Positions 51,210 through 59,574 are shown, numbered from the stretch's first letter. The stretch: DNA of 64,000 bases from Hyphomicrobiales bacterium (GCA_900466605.1 UBMU01000047.1:30878-94877), one strand, 5' to 3'. The notes: generated by a model not told the origin, from the letters alone. Numbers and translations: made by a program.

Positions 51210-51572
51210 TTAGCGGCGGGCAAGGAGAGCGAGGACTAGACCGAAGGCTGCCGCCGCTCCTATAGTTGCGACGGGGTGCTTGCGAACGGTGTTGCGTACT
51301 TCGTTGGCGCCGCGAAGGTAGCCCTCCTGCAATTCATGTATCAGGTCTTCACTGCGGGCGAGTAGATCGTCGTAACCGGCCGCTGCCTGATAACGGATGC
51401 GATCGCTGGACTTTCGTGACTGCTTACCTGCAATTTTCGTCAGCGCCGCGATTTCATCGCGAAGAGATTCGATCTGTTCTTCGATGGTGGATTCAATGTT
51501 GTGCAGCGTGCCGCTGCCGTTGCGCCGGCTGCGAATGGGGTGGAGGAGCGAAGAGGCCACGGTTTTCTCCAT
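51210..51572 (-). CDS. DUF883 (ElaB/YqjD-like) membrane-anchored stress protein
   Basis: A 120-residue protein: an N-terminal charged helix region (IESTIEEQIESLRDEIAALT), a helical middle (YDDLLARSEDLIHELQEGYL) and a C-terminal hydrophobic anchor (HPVATIGAAAAFGLVLALLA) ending RR, the layout of ElaB/YqjD inner-membrane proteins linked to stationary phase. The ATG at 51572 is chosen; an upstream TTG at 51650 is less likely. An EcfG promoter lies ~100 bases upstream. Confidence 0.8.
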   Translation of the reverse strand: MEKTVASSLLHPIRSRRNGSGTLHNIESTIEEQIESLRDEIAALTKIAGKQSRKSSDRIRYQAAAGYDDLLARSEDLIHELQEGYLRGANEVRNTVRKHPVATIGAAAAFGLVLALLARR

Positions 51573-51672
51573 CGGTAGGGCGCGCTCTGATGCGGCCTGG
51601 TTCAACACAGGGGCACCGCCGAAGTTTGCATGAAGATTGTCGCCCGGCAATGACCCACATCGTCAATTGCTT

Positions 51673-51697
51673 AACGCGGTCCACCGACAAAAGTTCC
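51673..51697 (-). promoter_or_regulatory. EcfG-type promoter of the DUF883 / holin-like operon
   Basis: On the minus strand GGAAC (51697-51693) - 16 nt - CGTT (51676-51673), starting right after the hmuV stop codon. A full consensus match, making this operon a predicted member of the stress regulon. Confidence 0.75.
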
Positions 51698-51698
51698 G

Positions 51699-52505
51699 CT
51701 ACGCTGGATTGTATCCGCTTTGAACCGCACTATGCGCAAGCACGAAGGGTGTGCCGTCTGCCGGTATCTGGTTGATCCGCAGAGCACAGCCGAATACGGA
51801 TTCCATCGTCCTATCCGTCAGCACGTCGCGGACGCTACCGCTCGCAGCCACTTGGCCGGATTTCATGAGGATGATCTGATCCGCAAACAGCGCAGTTAGG
51901 TTGAGGTCGTGCATGACAGCGATGACACCACCACCGGCTTCGCAGAATTTGCGCGCCAGTGTCATGATGGTCAGCTGGTGGCTGATGTCGAGGCTGGATA
52001 CCGGCTCGTCAAGCAGAAGCCAGCAGGGCTTTCCGTCAACGATCGGCTCGGCAATCTGGCAGAGCACGCGGGCAAGTTGCACACGTTGCTGCTCGCCGCC
52101 TGAAAGCTCCTGATAGAAGCGTCCTTCGAAGCCGCCGAGGTCTACCGCCGCAAGTGCCTTCGCGGCGGTCTGCTCGGCTTTGCCCGGGTTACGATTGACG
52201 CCGGTGGTCAGGCCCATCCGCACAACTTCGCGCACCGTGAACGGAAACGAGATGGTGTTTGCCTGCGGCAGCACGCCACGCATCGTCGCCAGCTGCCATG
52301 GCTGTAGCGCGTTCACTTCCTGCCCGTTGAGGAGAACGGAGCCAGCATACGGGAGTTCGCCGGAGACTGCCTTCATCGTGGTCGTCTTGCCCGATCCGTT
52401 CGGACCGGCAATTGCCGTCAACTGGCCAGCCGGCGCGGTAAAGCCGACCTGACTGACGATGGTCTTGCCGGAAAGGCGCACGGAAACGCCGGATACTTCG
52501 ATCAT
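51699..52505 (-). CDS. hmuV: haemin ABC transporter ATP-binding protein HmuV
   Basis: A 268-residue ATPase: Walker A GPNGSGKTT, signature LSGGEQQRVQLARVL, Walker B LLLDEPVSSLD, H-loop MHDLNLTALFADQI. The HmuV-specific stretch ISFPFTVREVVRMGL is present. The ATG at 52505 is used; the longer frame runs back into hmuU. It energises haem import through HmuU. Last gene of the hmu operon. Confidence 0.93.
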   Translation of the reverse strand: MIEVSGVSVRLSGKTIVSQVGFTAPAGQLTAIAGPNGSGKTTTMKAVSGELPYAGSVLLNGQEVNALQPWQLATMRGVLPQANTISFPFTVREVVRMGLTTGVNRNPGKAEQTAAKALAAVDLGGFEGRFYQELSGGEQQRVQLARVLCQIAEPIVDGKPCWLLLDEPVSSLDISHQLTIMTLARKFCEAGGGVIAVMHDLNLTALFADQIILMKSGQVAASGSVRDVLTDRTMESVFGCALRINQIPADGTPFVLAHSAVQSGYNPA

Positions 52506-52515
52506 TGGTCGATAC

Positions 52516-53631
52516 TCAAAGGGCAAGGCGTGCGCGATGCCGCAACAGAATCCAAAGGAAGAACGGGCCGCCGACAGCCGCCGTAATGATGCCGATTGGC
52601 AGTTCGGCCGGCGCGACGATTGTCCTGGCGAGGACGTCGGCAAAAATCAGCAGCGAGCCGCCGAGAAGCGCCGAGGCTGGCAGCAGGAAGCGGTGGTCTG
52701 GACCGATCGACATGCGCAGCACATGCGGAACCACAATGCCCACGAAACCAATGCCCCCGCTGACGGCAACCGAAGCGCCAGTCGCAGCCGCAACGCTGAC
52801 GATGGCGATATTCTTCAGTCGCTGAACGGGCACGCCCATGTGAAAGGCCGTCGCTTCGCCGAGCGTGATGGCGTTCAGGCCGCGGGCCATGAACGGTATC
52901 GCAGCAAACGAGAGAAGAATGATTGGCGCGGCGGCGGCAATCTTTGACCAGGTTGCACCGGCAAGTGATCCCATCCCCCAGAAAGTGAGGTCTCGCAATT
53001 GCTGATCGTTGGCCATGTAGATCAGCAGTCCGGTGAGCGCACCAGCAAGCGAGCCGAGGGCGATGCCGGCAAGCAGCATCGTAGCAACCGAGGTCTGGCC
53101 GTGCCCGGTTGCGATCCGGTAGAGCAGCCATGTGCTGGCAAGGCCGCCGCAGAAAGCGGCGATCGGCAGCGCGTAGATGCCGAGCAACGTGTAGAACGGT
53201 GCGGCAAAGGTGCTGGCGAGCACGATGATCACCACGGCGCCTAGGCTGGCCCCGGAGGACACGCCGACCAGCCCGGGATCTGCAAGCGGATTGCGAAACA
53301 GGCCCTGCATGATTGCGCCCGAGACGGCGAGCGAGCCACCGACCAGGAAACCCAGGATTGCGCGGGGCATCCGGATGTCAAAGATGATGATCCGATCGCG
53401 CGCGTTAAGCGCGTCGTCAGAGCCGGCCACGTTGGCGATGACGTCGAGGAACGAGGCGTTGGAGGCGCCCGTTGTCACCGAAAACAACAGCGACAGGACG
53501 GAGCCGACTGCAAGCAGAAGGATCGCGAGCAGGGCAAGGCGACTACGGTCGCCCGCCCTGTGAAGCTCTCGGAGACCTGTCAGCGAAAACATGGCGCGCT
53601 TCTGTCCCATGGCGTCCTGCAGAGCCATCAT
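52516..53631 (-). CDS. hmuU: haemin ABC transporter permease HmuU
   Basis: A 371-residue FecCD/BtuC-type permease with ~10 helices. Motifs: FDIRMPRAILGFLVGGSLAV, GLFRNPLADPGLVGVSSGAS and GGIGFVGIVVPHVLRM. It forms the inner-membrane haem channel. ATG 53631 shares one base with the hmuT stop; a second ATG follows directly. Confidence 0.93.
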   Translation of the reverse strand: MMALQDAMGQKRAMFSLTGLRELHRAGDRSRLALLAILLLAVGSVLSLLFSVTTGASNASFLDVIANVAGSDDALNARDRIIIFDIRMPRAILGFLVGGSLAVSGAIMQGLFRNPLADPGLVGVSSGASLGAVVIIVLASTFAAPFYTLLGIYALPIAAFCGGLASTWLLYRIATGHGQTSVATMLLAGIALGSLAGALTGLLIYMANDQQLRDLTFWGMGSLAGATWSKIAAAAPIILLSFAAIPFMARGLNAITLGEATAFHMGVPVQRLKNIAIVSVAAATGASVAVSGGIGFVGIVVPHVLRMSIGPDHRFLLPASALLGGSLLIFADVLARTIVAPAELPIGIITAAVGGPFFLWILLRHRARLAL

Positions 53632-54521
53632 CAGCTTCCGTAGATTGCCGCGTTTAACTCACGGACGGCGCTCGCGGTGCGAGGCCCGAAACCGAGCAGA
53701 TGCAGACCATCCATCCGGATGATTGCCTTGTTCTGCGCAGCAGGTGTCAGAGCCAACGCGGGCTGTTTGAGAAGGTCTTCGTTCTTCGTTCCCGAGCCGT
53801 CGCCACGGTTCATCATCAAGATGACATCGGGTTTGGCTTCGACGATCGCTTCGTCGGTCAACGGTTTGTAGCCTGGGAAATTGCCGACCGCATTGACGGA
53901 GCCCGACAGCTTGATGATGCCGTCGGCCGCCGTGCCGGTTCCCGATGCCATGATCTTGCCGCCCTGCATGCTGAGGATGAACAGAATGCGCTTGCGCTCG
54001 CCTTCGGGTCGCTTCTGGGCGTCGGCGATGGCAGCGTCGAGGTCTGCACCGACTTTTTCCTCCAATGCCTTCGCCTTGTCGGAAAGGCCGAGGAGTTCAC
54101 CAACCCGGTCGATCTTCGCGAGGATGCCTTCACGCGTATAAGCGTTCGGAACGGTCTCGAACGGCACGCTTGCGCTCTTCAGGACATTCAGCGCTTCCGG
54201 CGGTCCGGACCCCTCGATGGCGATGATCGCGGTCGGATTCATCGCAAGGATGCCTTCCGGCGACAGGGCGCGCATGTAGCCAACGTCGGGCAGCTTCGTG
54301 GCCGCTTCCGGGTACATGCTGGTGGTGTCGCGAGCGATCAGTCGGCCTTGCTCACCGAGCGCATAGATGATCTCGGTCACGTCGCCGCCGACGGATACGA
54401 CGCGCGTCGTATCCAGTTTATCGGCTGCCAGGGCGCTCGGTAGGGTAGCCAGCGACAACACAATGGTTGCCGCCGAAAACGCCATTGCCCGAAGCCGCTT
54501 GCCATGCGGTTCCTTACGCAT
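53631..54521 (-). CDS. hmuT: haemin ABC transporter substrate-binding protein HmuT
   Basis: A 296-residue periplasmic binding protein with a signal peptide (~35 residues, ending LPSALAADK) and type III fold motifs RVVSVGGDVTEIIYALGEQ, YMRALSPEGILAMNPTAIIA and PDVILMMNRGDG. It carries haem from the outer membrane receptor to HmuUV. ATG 54521 is favoured because AAGGGG lies about six bases upstream. Confidence 0.92.
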   Translation of the reverse strand: MRKEPHGKRLRAMAFSAATIVLSLATLPSALAADKLDTTRVVSVGGDVTEIIYALGEQGRLIARDTTSMYPEAATKLPDVGYMRALSPEGILAMNPTAIIAIEGSGPPEALNVLKSASVPFETVPNAYTREGILAKIDRVGELLGLSDKAKALEEKVGADLDAAIADAQKRPEGERKRILFILSMQGGKIMASGTGTAADGIIKLSGSVNAVGNFPGYKPLTDEAIVEAKPDVILMMNRGDGSGTKNEDLLKQPALALTPAAQNKAIIRMDGLHLLGFGPRTASAVRELNAAIYGS

Positions 54522-54535
54522 CGTCATCCCCTTGC

Positions 54536-55588
54536 TCAAGCCGCAACGCTGGTTCCTGCGCGCGGCAGGTTTTCCATGATGGAGCGCCAATCGTCGCGCT
54601 CATCATTGCCTTCCTTACGCTTACCGAAGAACTGGATGATCATTTCACCTTCGGCGTTATAGGCCTCGAGCGAGGTTACGTGGCCGTCCTTGGTTGGCTT
54701 GCGCACGGCCCAGGTCTCGGCAATGTGGTCCTGCCGAAGGTGCAAGTGGAAGGTCGGATCGAGGACGTTGATCCACGGACCCATCGGCTGCACGTTGAAG
54801 ATCGGGCCGGAATGGATCTGCACGATGCCGTTGTTGGCCACGAAGCACATGACCGGCAGGCCGGCCTTGACCGAAGCGTGCATCATCTCTGCCGTCGCGG
54901 TGTTGTCGAGCTGCCATGCATAGTCTTCGCCGACAGTGCGAACGGCTGCCTGACGACCAATCTTCAGCTTACGCAGCATGCCGAAGAACTCGTGCGTGTC
55001 GGTGAGCTTGCTCCAATGCTGGCGCAGCTCGTCGCGCGTGACCTCGCCGCTCTCGTCCGTTGGCGAAGGCGCCATATCAGCAACGAAATCCTGCGACTGA
55101 TCCTCGAGCTTCAGATCGCGGACGATGGCGTGATAGGCCTCGACATTCGAGTCCGGGCGCAGGTGTACCTTGTGTACTGCGTTTCCGGCCTTGTCGAAAT
55201 ACTGCAGGCTGAGACGTTCCTGCTCGCCGTCCTTCTTGGACACGGCAAAACCGTGCGCCCAGCGATTGGGGAAAATGCGCAGATCGATGTTTTCCCCCAG
55301 CACGATTGAAGCGTGCGGGCCCGCGGTGATATTTTCGTAGACGCCGATCTTCTCGTGAACGGCGCTTTCGTTGCGGGAAAGGGCCATGACTTCGCCGAGC
55401 TCAGCGACCCGCTCCAGAAGTTTCAGGGCGCTGCCGTCGATGCGGGTTGCGCTGATGCCAACCTCTGCTGCGACAAGCGCTGCCTCCGAAATCTGAAGCT
55501 GGGCCGCAATGTCGCGCTCCCGCATCTTGGGATTTTCTGCACGAAATGCGCGAATGTCGGCGGGAGCCGGTTTCTTGGTTTCAGTCAT
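54536..55588 (-). CDS. hmuS: haemin-degrading/transport factor HmuS
   Basis: A 350-residue cytoplasmic haem-binding protein of HemS/ChuX duplicate fold. It begins with PADIRAFRAENPKMRERDIA; the two halves each show the LGENIDLRIFPNRWAHGFAV or LDPTFHLHLRQDHIAETWAV type strands. It accepts imported haem for degradation or delivery. It lies between hemP and hmuT in the same operon. Confidence 0.93.
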   Translation of the reverse strand: MTETKKPAPADIRAFRAENPKMRERDIAAQLQISEAALVAAEVGISATRIDGSALKLLERVAELGEVMALSRNESAVHEKIGVYENITAGPHASIVLGENIDLRIFPNRWAHGFAVSKKDGEQERLSLQYFDKAGNAVHKVHLRPDSNVEAYHAIVRDLKLEDQSQDFVADMAPSPTDESGEVTRDELRQHWSKLTDTHEFFGMLRKLKIGRQAAVRTVGEDYAWQLDNTATAEMMHASVKAGLPVMCFVANNGIVQIHSGPIFNVQPMGPWINVLDPTFHLHLRQDHIAETWAVRKPTKDGHVTSLEAYNAEGEMIIQFFGKRKEGNDERDDWRSIMENLPRAGTSVAA

Positions 55589-55597
55589 GTCCTAGCC

Positions 55598-55780
55598 CTA
55601 CTTATTGAGAATGAGTTTGCCCTGACGGGTGATTTTCATGCGGTAGACCACGCCGTCGTGACGGATCATGATCTCGGTCGCTCCGCGAAAAATGTCTGCA
55701 CTTTCCAGAACGCGCATTTCTGCCGTTGGTTCGCGCTGCAGCGACGCGTGACTAAAGCTATCTGGCTTCTCAACCATCAT
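55598..55780 (-). CDS. hemP: haemin uptake protein HemP (HmuP)
   Basis: A 60-residue protein ending in the diagnostic LFRGATEIMIRHDGVVYRMK-like stretch (here IFRGATEIMIRHDGVVYRMK) and ITRQGKLILNK. HmuP is reported as a co-activator of haem uptake genes in rhizobia. It is first in the hmu operon, downstream of a RirA-type box. Confidence 0.9.
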   Translation of the reverse strand: MMVEKPDSFSHASLQREPTAEMRVLESADIFRGATEIMIRHDGVVYRMKITRQGKLILNK

Positions 55781-55843
55781 TTTCGGTCGATTATTTCCGC
55801 TTGATCCGCGGCGTCCAAGCGCCCGGAAAATCCATAATTATCT

Positions 55844-55858
55844 TGACTCTCATAGTCA
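55844..55858 (-). promoter_or_regulatory. iron-responsive (RirA-type) box upstream of hemP
   Basis: TGA-CTCTCATAG-TCA fits the TGA-N9-TCA iron-responsive operator bound by RirA in Rhizobiaceae. It is ~64 bases upstream of the hemP start, in the spacer shared with the divergent exported protein gene. It predicts iron repression of hemP-hmuSTUV. Confidence 0.6.
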
Positions 55859-55928
55859 TCATTTTTTAATGACGCAATAGCGGAGTTTGCAAGTCAAGTT
55901 TTAGGGTCTACTGATGGAAGGAATAGCA

Positions 55929-56366
55929 GTGAGCAAGGTTGCAGCGCTTTTGGCAAGCGGTCTGATCGCGGTAGCAAGTGCGTCGCAGGGTTTTGCTCAG
56001 GATGCTGCAGCGGCCTCGCCGGCGAAGGGTCTTGAAGTCGAGCTGAATGGTCTTTCGCCGTCGCAGAAGGGCTGCATGATGACCTTCGTTGCGCTCAACA
56101 ATCTCTCCGCGCCGATCAACAAGATCTCTTTCGAGCTTGCCTTCTTCAACGACAAGAATGCGGTTGACCGGCTTACGGTATTGGACTTCCACGATTTGCC
56201 GCAGGGTAAGAAGCGCGTACGCCAGTTCGACATGCCGAACGTCAAGTGCGAGAGCGTGACGCGGCTGTTGATCAACGATGCACCGGTCTGTGACGGGCCG
56301 GCGGCGGGCGAGTGCATGAAGGGTCTTATTACCCGTTCACAAGTTTCCGTTCCTTTCGAGGGTTGA
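55929..56366 (+). CDS. exported protein of unknown function upstream of tonB
   Basis: A ~145-residue protein with a signal peptide (SKVAALLASGLIAVASASQG, cleavage near GFA-Q). The mature domain (LEVELNGLSPSQKGCMMTFV; ISFELAFFNDKNAVDRLTVL) has four cysteines (CMM, VKCES, APVCDG, GECMK) that may form two disulfides. It looks like a beta-sandwich secreted protein. The GTG at 55929 has GGAAGGAA seven bases upstream; ATG 55914 is the alternative. It precedes tonB and is divergent from hemP, so a link to haem or TonB function is plausible but unproven. Confidence 0.7.
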   Translation: MSKVAALLASGLIAVASASQGFAQDAAAASPAKGLEVELNGLSPSQKGCMMTFVALNNLSAPINKISFELAFFNDKNAVDRLTVLDFHDLPQGKKRVRQFDMPNVKCESVTRLLINDAPVCDGPAAGECMKGLITRSQVSVPFEG

Positions 56367-56372
56367 TTGGTT

Positions 56373-56402
56373 CGCCGGCATGATTGCCGGCGATTTTCTG
56401 TT
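56373..56402 (+). terminator. terminator before tonB
   Basis: CGCCGGCA-TGAT-TGCCGGCG perfect 8-bp stem (56373-56392), then ATTTTCTGTTT. It suggests that the exported protein gene and tonB are at least partly separate transcripts. Confidence 0.7.
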
Positions 56403-56425
56403 TCAACTGGCCGAGGCAGGCGCAA

Positions 56426-57715
56426 ATGGCAGTTTCAGCAAAATCCAGGTCGAGAGTCATTCTCGTTGAGGAGCCGGTCGCTGACGGCGGAATGAACGAC
56501 AACAATCCCGGCATGCATCCGGGGCATGAATTGTCGGATCTCCGAAATGTGCCGCGCCAGCCAGCTGCCGAGGTTTCCATCCACTATGCACGCTTGGCGC
56601 TGATCGAATCCTTCCCGCAGGATCCGCATAGCGCGAGCAGCACCGTCGTCTCCGCGCCGTCGATGGATGCAAGCGTCGAGAAGGATGAGGGCGCAAAGCC
56701 GCGTCAGCGTAATGTTGCGATGGCTTGTATCAGCTCTTTTGTCTGCCATGCTGCTGTTGTCACCATGCTTGTGATCGGGTTCGTGGTCACGCCGCATGAG
56801 CCAGTTGAAGAGGCTGGCGAGGTTGTGAGCGTCATCATCCTTGGCGATTCCGAGGCTGACCAAGCAGCAGCAGGCGAAAAAGTCGAAGAGCCGCAGCCCG
56901 AGCAGATTGTGGCCGAGACCGTGCAGGCGCAAACCGTGCAGCCGACGACAACGGCGCCGACGGAAACTGAGCCAACAGAACCGGTGCCTGTTGCGCCCAC
57001 GCAAGAGGTGACACGCGTTTCCCCGGAGAATGTGGTCGCTGCGGAGCCTGAGGTTCTGACCTCCCTGTCGCCTGCAGAGACATCTGTCGTGCAGCCGATG
57101 GCGACGGAAGTGCCGACCGAGGTTCCTGCTGAGACGCCTCCCGTCGCGCAGGCTGCGCCAGAAGAGGTGAAGCCGATCCAGCCGACGCAAACGGCGGCGA
57201 TCGCTCCAGACCCGGACAAGCCGACCCCTGAAGCCAAACCGAAGGCGCAAACGCCCGTAAAGAAACCTGTCGAGAAGAAGGAGCCGCCGAAGAAGGCCAA
57301 GCAGGCAGCAGGGTCTGGCGGTGAAAACAAGCAGGATTCCAAGAAGGGATCTGCGGATGGGACCGAGACGGCAACATCGAACCAGAACTCGCGGGGCGCT
57401 GGTAGCAGCGGTGGGGCGGGAAGTGCTGCCGTTGCGAACTACCCCGGCAAGGTGCAGGCACGCATCAAACGCTCGGTCAGAGTGCCGTCAGAGTACAAGC
57501 GCATGAGCGCGTCCATGAGCGTTCGCGTTCGTCTGACAATTGGTGCAAGCGGCAATCTGAGTGGTCTTTCGATCGCGCGTAGTTCAGGTATTCCCGAGCT
57601 GGATCAAGCTGTTGTCGAGGGTATTCGCCGCGCCGCGCCGTTCCCTCCGCTGCCTGCCGAGTATGGGCAGCCTGTCTGGTCCTTCAGCCAGGACGTTCAG
57701 GTGACGGGTCGCTGA
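56426..57715 (+). CDS. tonB: TonB-family energy transducer
   Basis: A ~429-residue protein. An unusually long N-terminal cytoplasmic part (~95 residues) precedes one transmembrane helix (CISSFVCHAAVVTMLVIGFV), followed by a very long Pro/Glu/Thr/Ala-rich periplasmic spacer (~residues 125-305, with PTEPVPVAPTQ and KPTPEAKPKAQTP) and a C-terminal TonB domain (YPGKVQARIKRSVRVPSEYK ... PFPPLPAEYGQPVWSFSQDV). It transmits proton-motive force to haem and siderophore receptors. E. coli TonB is ~239 residues; rhizobial ones are longer. ATG 56426 is the likely start; 56492 is possible. Confidence 0.88.
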   Translation: MAVSAKSRSRVILVEEPVADGGMNDNNPGMHPGHELSDLRNVPRQPAAEVSIHYARLALIESFPQDPHSASSTVVSAPSMDASVEKDEGAKPRQRNVAMACISSFVCHAAVVTMLVIGFVVTPHEPVEEAGEVVSVIILGDSEADQAAAGEKVEEPQPEQIVAETVQAQTVQPTTTAPTETEPTEPVPVAPTQEVTRVSPENVVAAEPEVLTSLSPAETSVVQPMATEVPTEVPAETPPVAQAAPEEVKPIQPTQTAAIAPDPDKPTPEAKPKAQTPVKKPVEKKEPPKKAKQAAGSGGENKQDSKKGSADGTETATSNQNSRGAGSSGGAGSAAVANYPGKVQARIKRSVRVPSEYKRMSASMSVRVRLTIGASGNLSGLSIARSSGIPELDQAVVEGIRRAAPFPPLPAEYGQPVWSFSQDVQVTGR

Positions 57716-57828
57716 ACAAAATATGATAAAAATAATCAACTTTATACTTTACTATAAAAATCAAGTTTAATAAGGTCCGCTCGCACACGCAGGAATCGTG
57801 TGACGATCAACGAGCGAACGGGTGGGCA

Positions 57829-58236
57829 ATGGCTCGAAAGACGAAGAAGGGTTCCAACCGCGAGATCCGCGTTAGCGCGAATATCGAGACGGTTCAGGAA
57901 GCATCCGGGCGGTCCAAACTCGATGGGCGCAGTTTCCTGTATGTCGGCGGGCGGGACTGCCAGGTGGCGCACCTTCGCCAGATCGCCAGCAACTTCGGGG
58001 CAGAGCTGATCCATCACGACGGCGGCTTGCGTGAGGCGGTCTCCCGCATCGATACCGTGCTTCCTTCGGTCGACTGCGTCTTTTGCCCGATCGACTGTAT
58101 CAGCCACGATGCGTGCCTGCGCGTGAAGACCGGCTGCAAGAAATTCGGCAAGGCCTTCATCCCGCTTCGAAACGGCAGCAAATCCAGTCTGGAGCGTGCG
58201 CTGCACACAATGAACGAACGAGACAATTCCCGATGA
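57829..58236 (+). CDS. DUF2325 domain protein
   Basis: A 135-residue protein with the DUF2325 pattern: FLYVGGRDCQVAHLRQIASN, ELIHHDGGLREAVSRIDTVL, DCVFCPIDCISHDACLRVKT, GCKKFGKAFIPLRNGSKSSL. Three cysteine pairs hint at metal or haem binding. Family members are common in iron or haem gene clusters. It overlaps the next gene by 4 bases. An AT-rich spacer (57716-57790) lies upstream. Confidence 0.85.
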   Translation: MARKTKKGSNREIRVSANIETVQEASGRSKLDGRSFLYVGGRDCQVAHLRQIASNFGAELIHHDGGLREAVSRIDTVLPSVDCVFCPIDCISHDACLRVKTGCKKFGKAFIPLRNGSKSSLERALHTMNERDNSR

Positions 58237-58502
58237 ATGAAGAACGCCCTGACGGGGTCATGATGATCGGCCTGCACAAGCTTGCCGCTCAAAGAGGCGA
58301 CGGCCTTGTGCCGGAGCTTTACGATTTGCTGCTACGCAACGCCGAACGACGCAAAGACTATCCCAACGTGTCGGAATTCCCGCTCTGGGAGGCACGCATG
58401 CCCGGGCAGCAGCCGGAAAAGCCGCTTGGTTTGGAGGCGGCAAATGGCAATAATGTCGTGGCCTTCGCGCCGGCGCGTGCTGGCTCGAAAAGCAAGGGAT
58501 AG
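58233..58502 (+). CDS. small hypothetical protein in the haem cluster
   Basis: An 89-residue protein with an N-terminal helix (IGLHKLAAQRGDGLVPELYD) and a Pro/Gly/Ala-rich tail. No domain recognised. It starts within the stop of the DUF2325 gene (ATGA) and ends 10 bases before the haem monooxygenase gene, so the three form one operon; a haem-related role follows only from this. Confidence 0.7.
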   Translation: MNEERPDGVMMIGLHKLAAQRGDGLVPELYDLLLRNAERRKDYPNVSEFPLWEARMPGQQPEKPLGLEAANGNNVVAFAPARAGSKSKG

Positions 58503-58512
58503 GAATCTTTCC

Positions 58513-58827
58513 ATGTATATTGCGATGAACCGCTTCAAGGTCTCGATCGGATCCGAGGCAGACTTCGAGGACGTCTGGCGCAATCGCGATTCCAGCCTCT
58601 CGCAGGTTCCCGGTTTCGTCGAGTTCCGCCTGCTGCGGGGCAAGACGAACGCGGAGGAGGACTACACGCTGTTTTCCTCGCATACGCTCTGGCAGAGCGA
58701 AGACGACTTCGTGAACTGGACGAAGTCGGAAAACTTCCGCGCCGCGCACCGCAGCGCCGGTGAACGCAAGGCCATGTACAAGGGGCCGCCGGTTTTCGAA
58801 GGCTTCAACGTCGTGGCCGGCATCTGA
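58513..58827 (+). CDS. IsdG/HmuQ-type haem-degrading monooxygenase
   Basis: A 104-residue ferredoxin-like ABM-domain enzyme starting MYIAMNRFKVSIGSEADFED, with NRDSSLSQVPGFVEFRLLRG, WTKSENFRAAH (the histidine expected to bind haem iron, ~residue 75) and PPVFEGFNVV. These fit the IsdG/HmuQ family, which opens the haem ring and releases iron in the cytoplasm. The hmu genes nearby supply its substrate. AGGAA is located upstream of the ATG. Confidence 0.82.
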   Translation: MYIAMNRFKVSIGSEADFEDVWRNRDSSLSQVPGFVEFRLLRGKTNAEEDYTLFSSHTLWQSEDDFVNWTKSENFRAAHRSAGERKAMYKGPPVFEGFNVVAGI

Positions 58828-59193
58828 ATGGCCGAACTCGATCCCGATCGTGTCGAAGTCCTGCCAGTGTTGCCATCGCTTGATCTCGATGAAACGCTGG
58901 CCTTCTACTGTGACGAGCTTGGCTTCGACAGGATCATTCACAGTCTCCCGATTATCTGATCCTGCGCCGCGACGAGATGGAGCTGCATTTCTGGCTGGCG
59001 CAAAACCGTGCGCTATGCGAGGCGACGTCCGCCTATTTGCGCGGCGGTCGGATCGCCGCTCTCCATGCGGAATATCAAGAGCGGCACGTAGCCCGCCTGA
59101 CTCCACTCGAGCGACGGCCTTGGGGCAGAAGAATTCTATATCCACGATCCTCATGGCAATCTGCTGCGCTTCGGACGCATACCCGTCAACTGA
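58828..59193 (+). pseudogene. VOC / bleomycin-resistance family protein, broken by two frameshifts
   Basis: The ATG abuts the monooxygenase stop and the frame gives MAELDPDRVEVLPVLPSLDL then FYCDELGFDRIIHS, a VOC-fold start, but ends at a stop at 58957-58959. In another frame the protein continues as DYLILRRDEMELHFWLAQNR and on to LERRPWG; a second shift near 59122 is needed to reach AEEFYIHDPHGNLLRFG and the stop at 59191-59193. Joined, the pieces make a normal ~120-residue VOC protein. Either a real pseudogene or two sequencing errors. Confidence 0.8.
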
Positions 59194-59566
59194 TCGATCG
59201 GCTCGGGCGCATGAAGGCGCCGACCGCGACCGCGAGCCAGCCGAACATCATCGCAAATCCGCCGGTTGGTGCCGCCATCGGAAACAGACCGGAACCTGCA
59301 TAACGCAAGACGACGAGGTCGCCGGCAAACAGAAGCGTACCGATGCCTATGAGTGCGCCCGCAAGCCACGCCGTCTTGAGCTTTTCGGCGCCGATTGCCA
59401 GTGCAAGTAGGGCGGGAGCGTGCGCCAGGCACATTGCCGAAGCGGAAGCGACCAGATGTGCGTCGCCGCCGCCATGCGCCGCGGCGGCAGCAAGCGCCAC
59501 TCCGGCAAAACCGAGCAGACCGGCAAGCAGATACAGAAGCGGCATTATCCGTGCGTTCAACGTCAT
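59186..59566 (-). CDS. DUF423 (YgdD-like) membrane protein
   Basis: A 126-residue protein with four hydrophobic helices (LLYLLAGLLGFAGVALAAAA; APALLALAIGAEKLK; AGALIGIGTLLFAGDLVVLR; GFAMMFGWLAVAVGAFM) and the DUF423 marker AAAAHG. Function unknown; inner-membrane protein of the YgdD type. Its 3' end overlaps the end of the convergent VOC pseudogene by 8 bases. Confidence 0.85.
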   Translation of the reverse strand: MTLNARIMPLLYLLAGLLGFAGVALAAAAAHGGGDAHLVASASAMCLAHAPALLALAIGAEKLKTAWLAGALIGIGTLLFAGDLVVLRYAGSGLFPMAAPTGGFAMMFGWLAVAVGAFMRPSRSIS

Positions 59567-59574
59567 GGCTGGTT

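Noticed and set aside
57716..57790. AT-rich stretch after tonB as an Irr/ICE iron box
   Set aside because: Several TTTATA and ATAAAA words are present but none fits the ICE or Irr consensus with symmetry.
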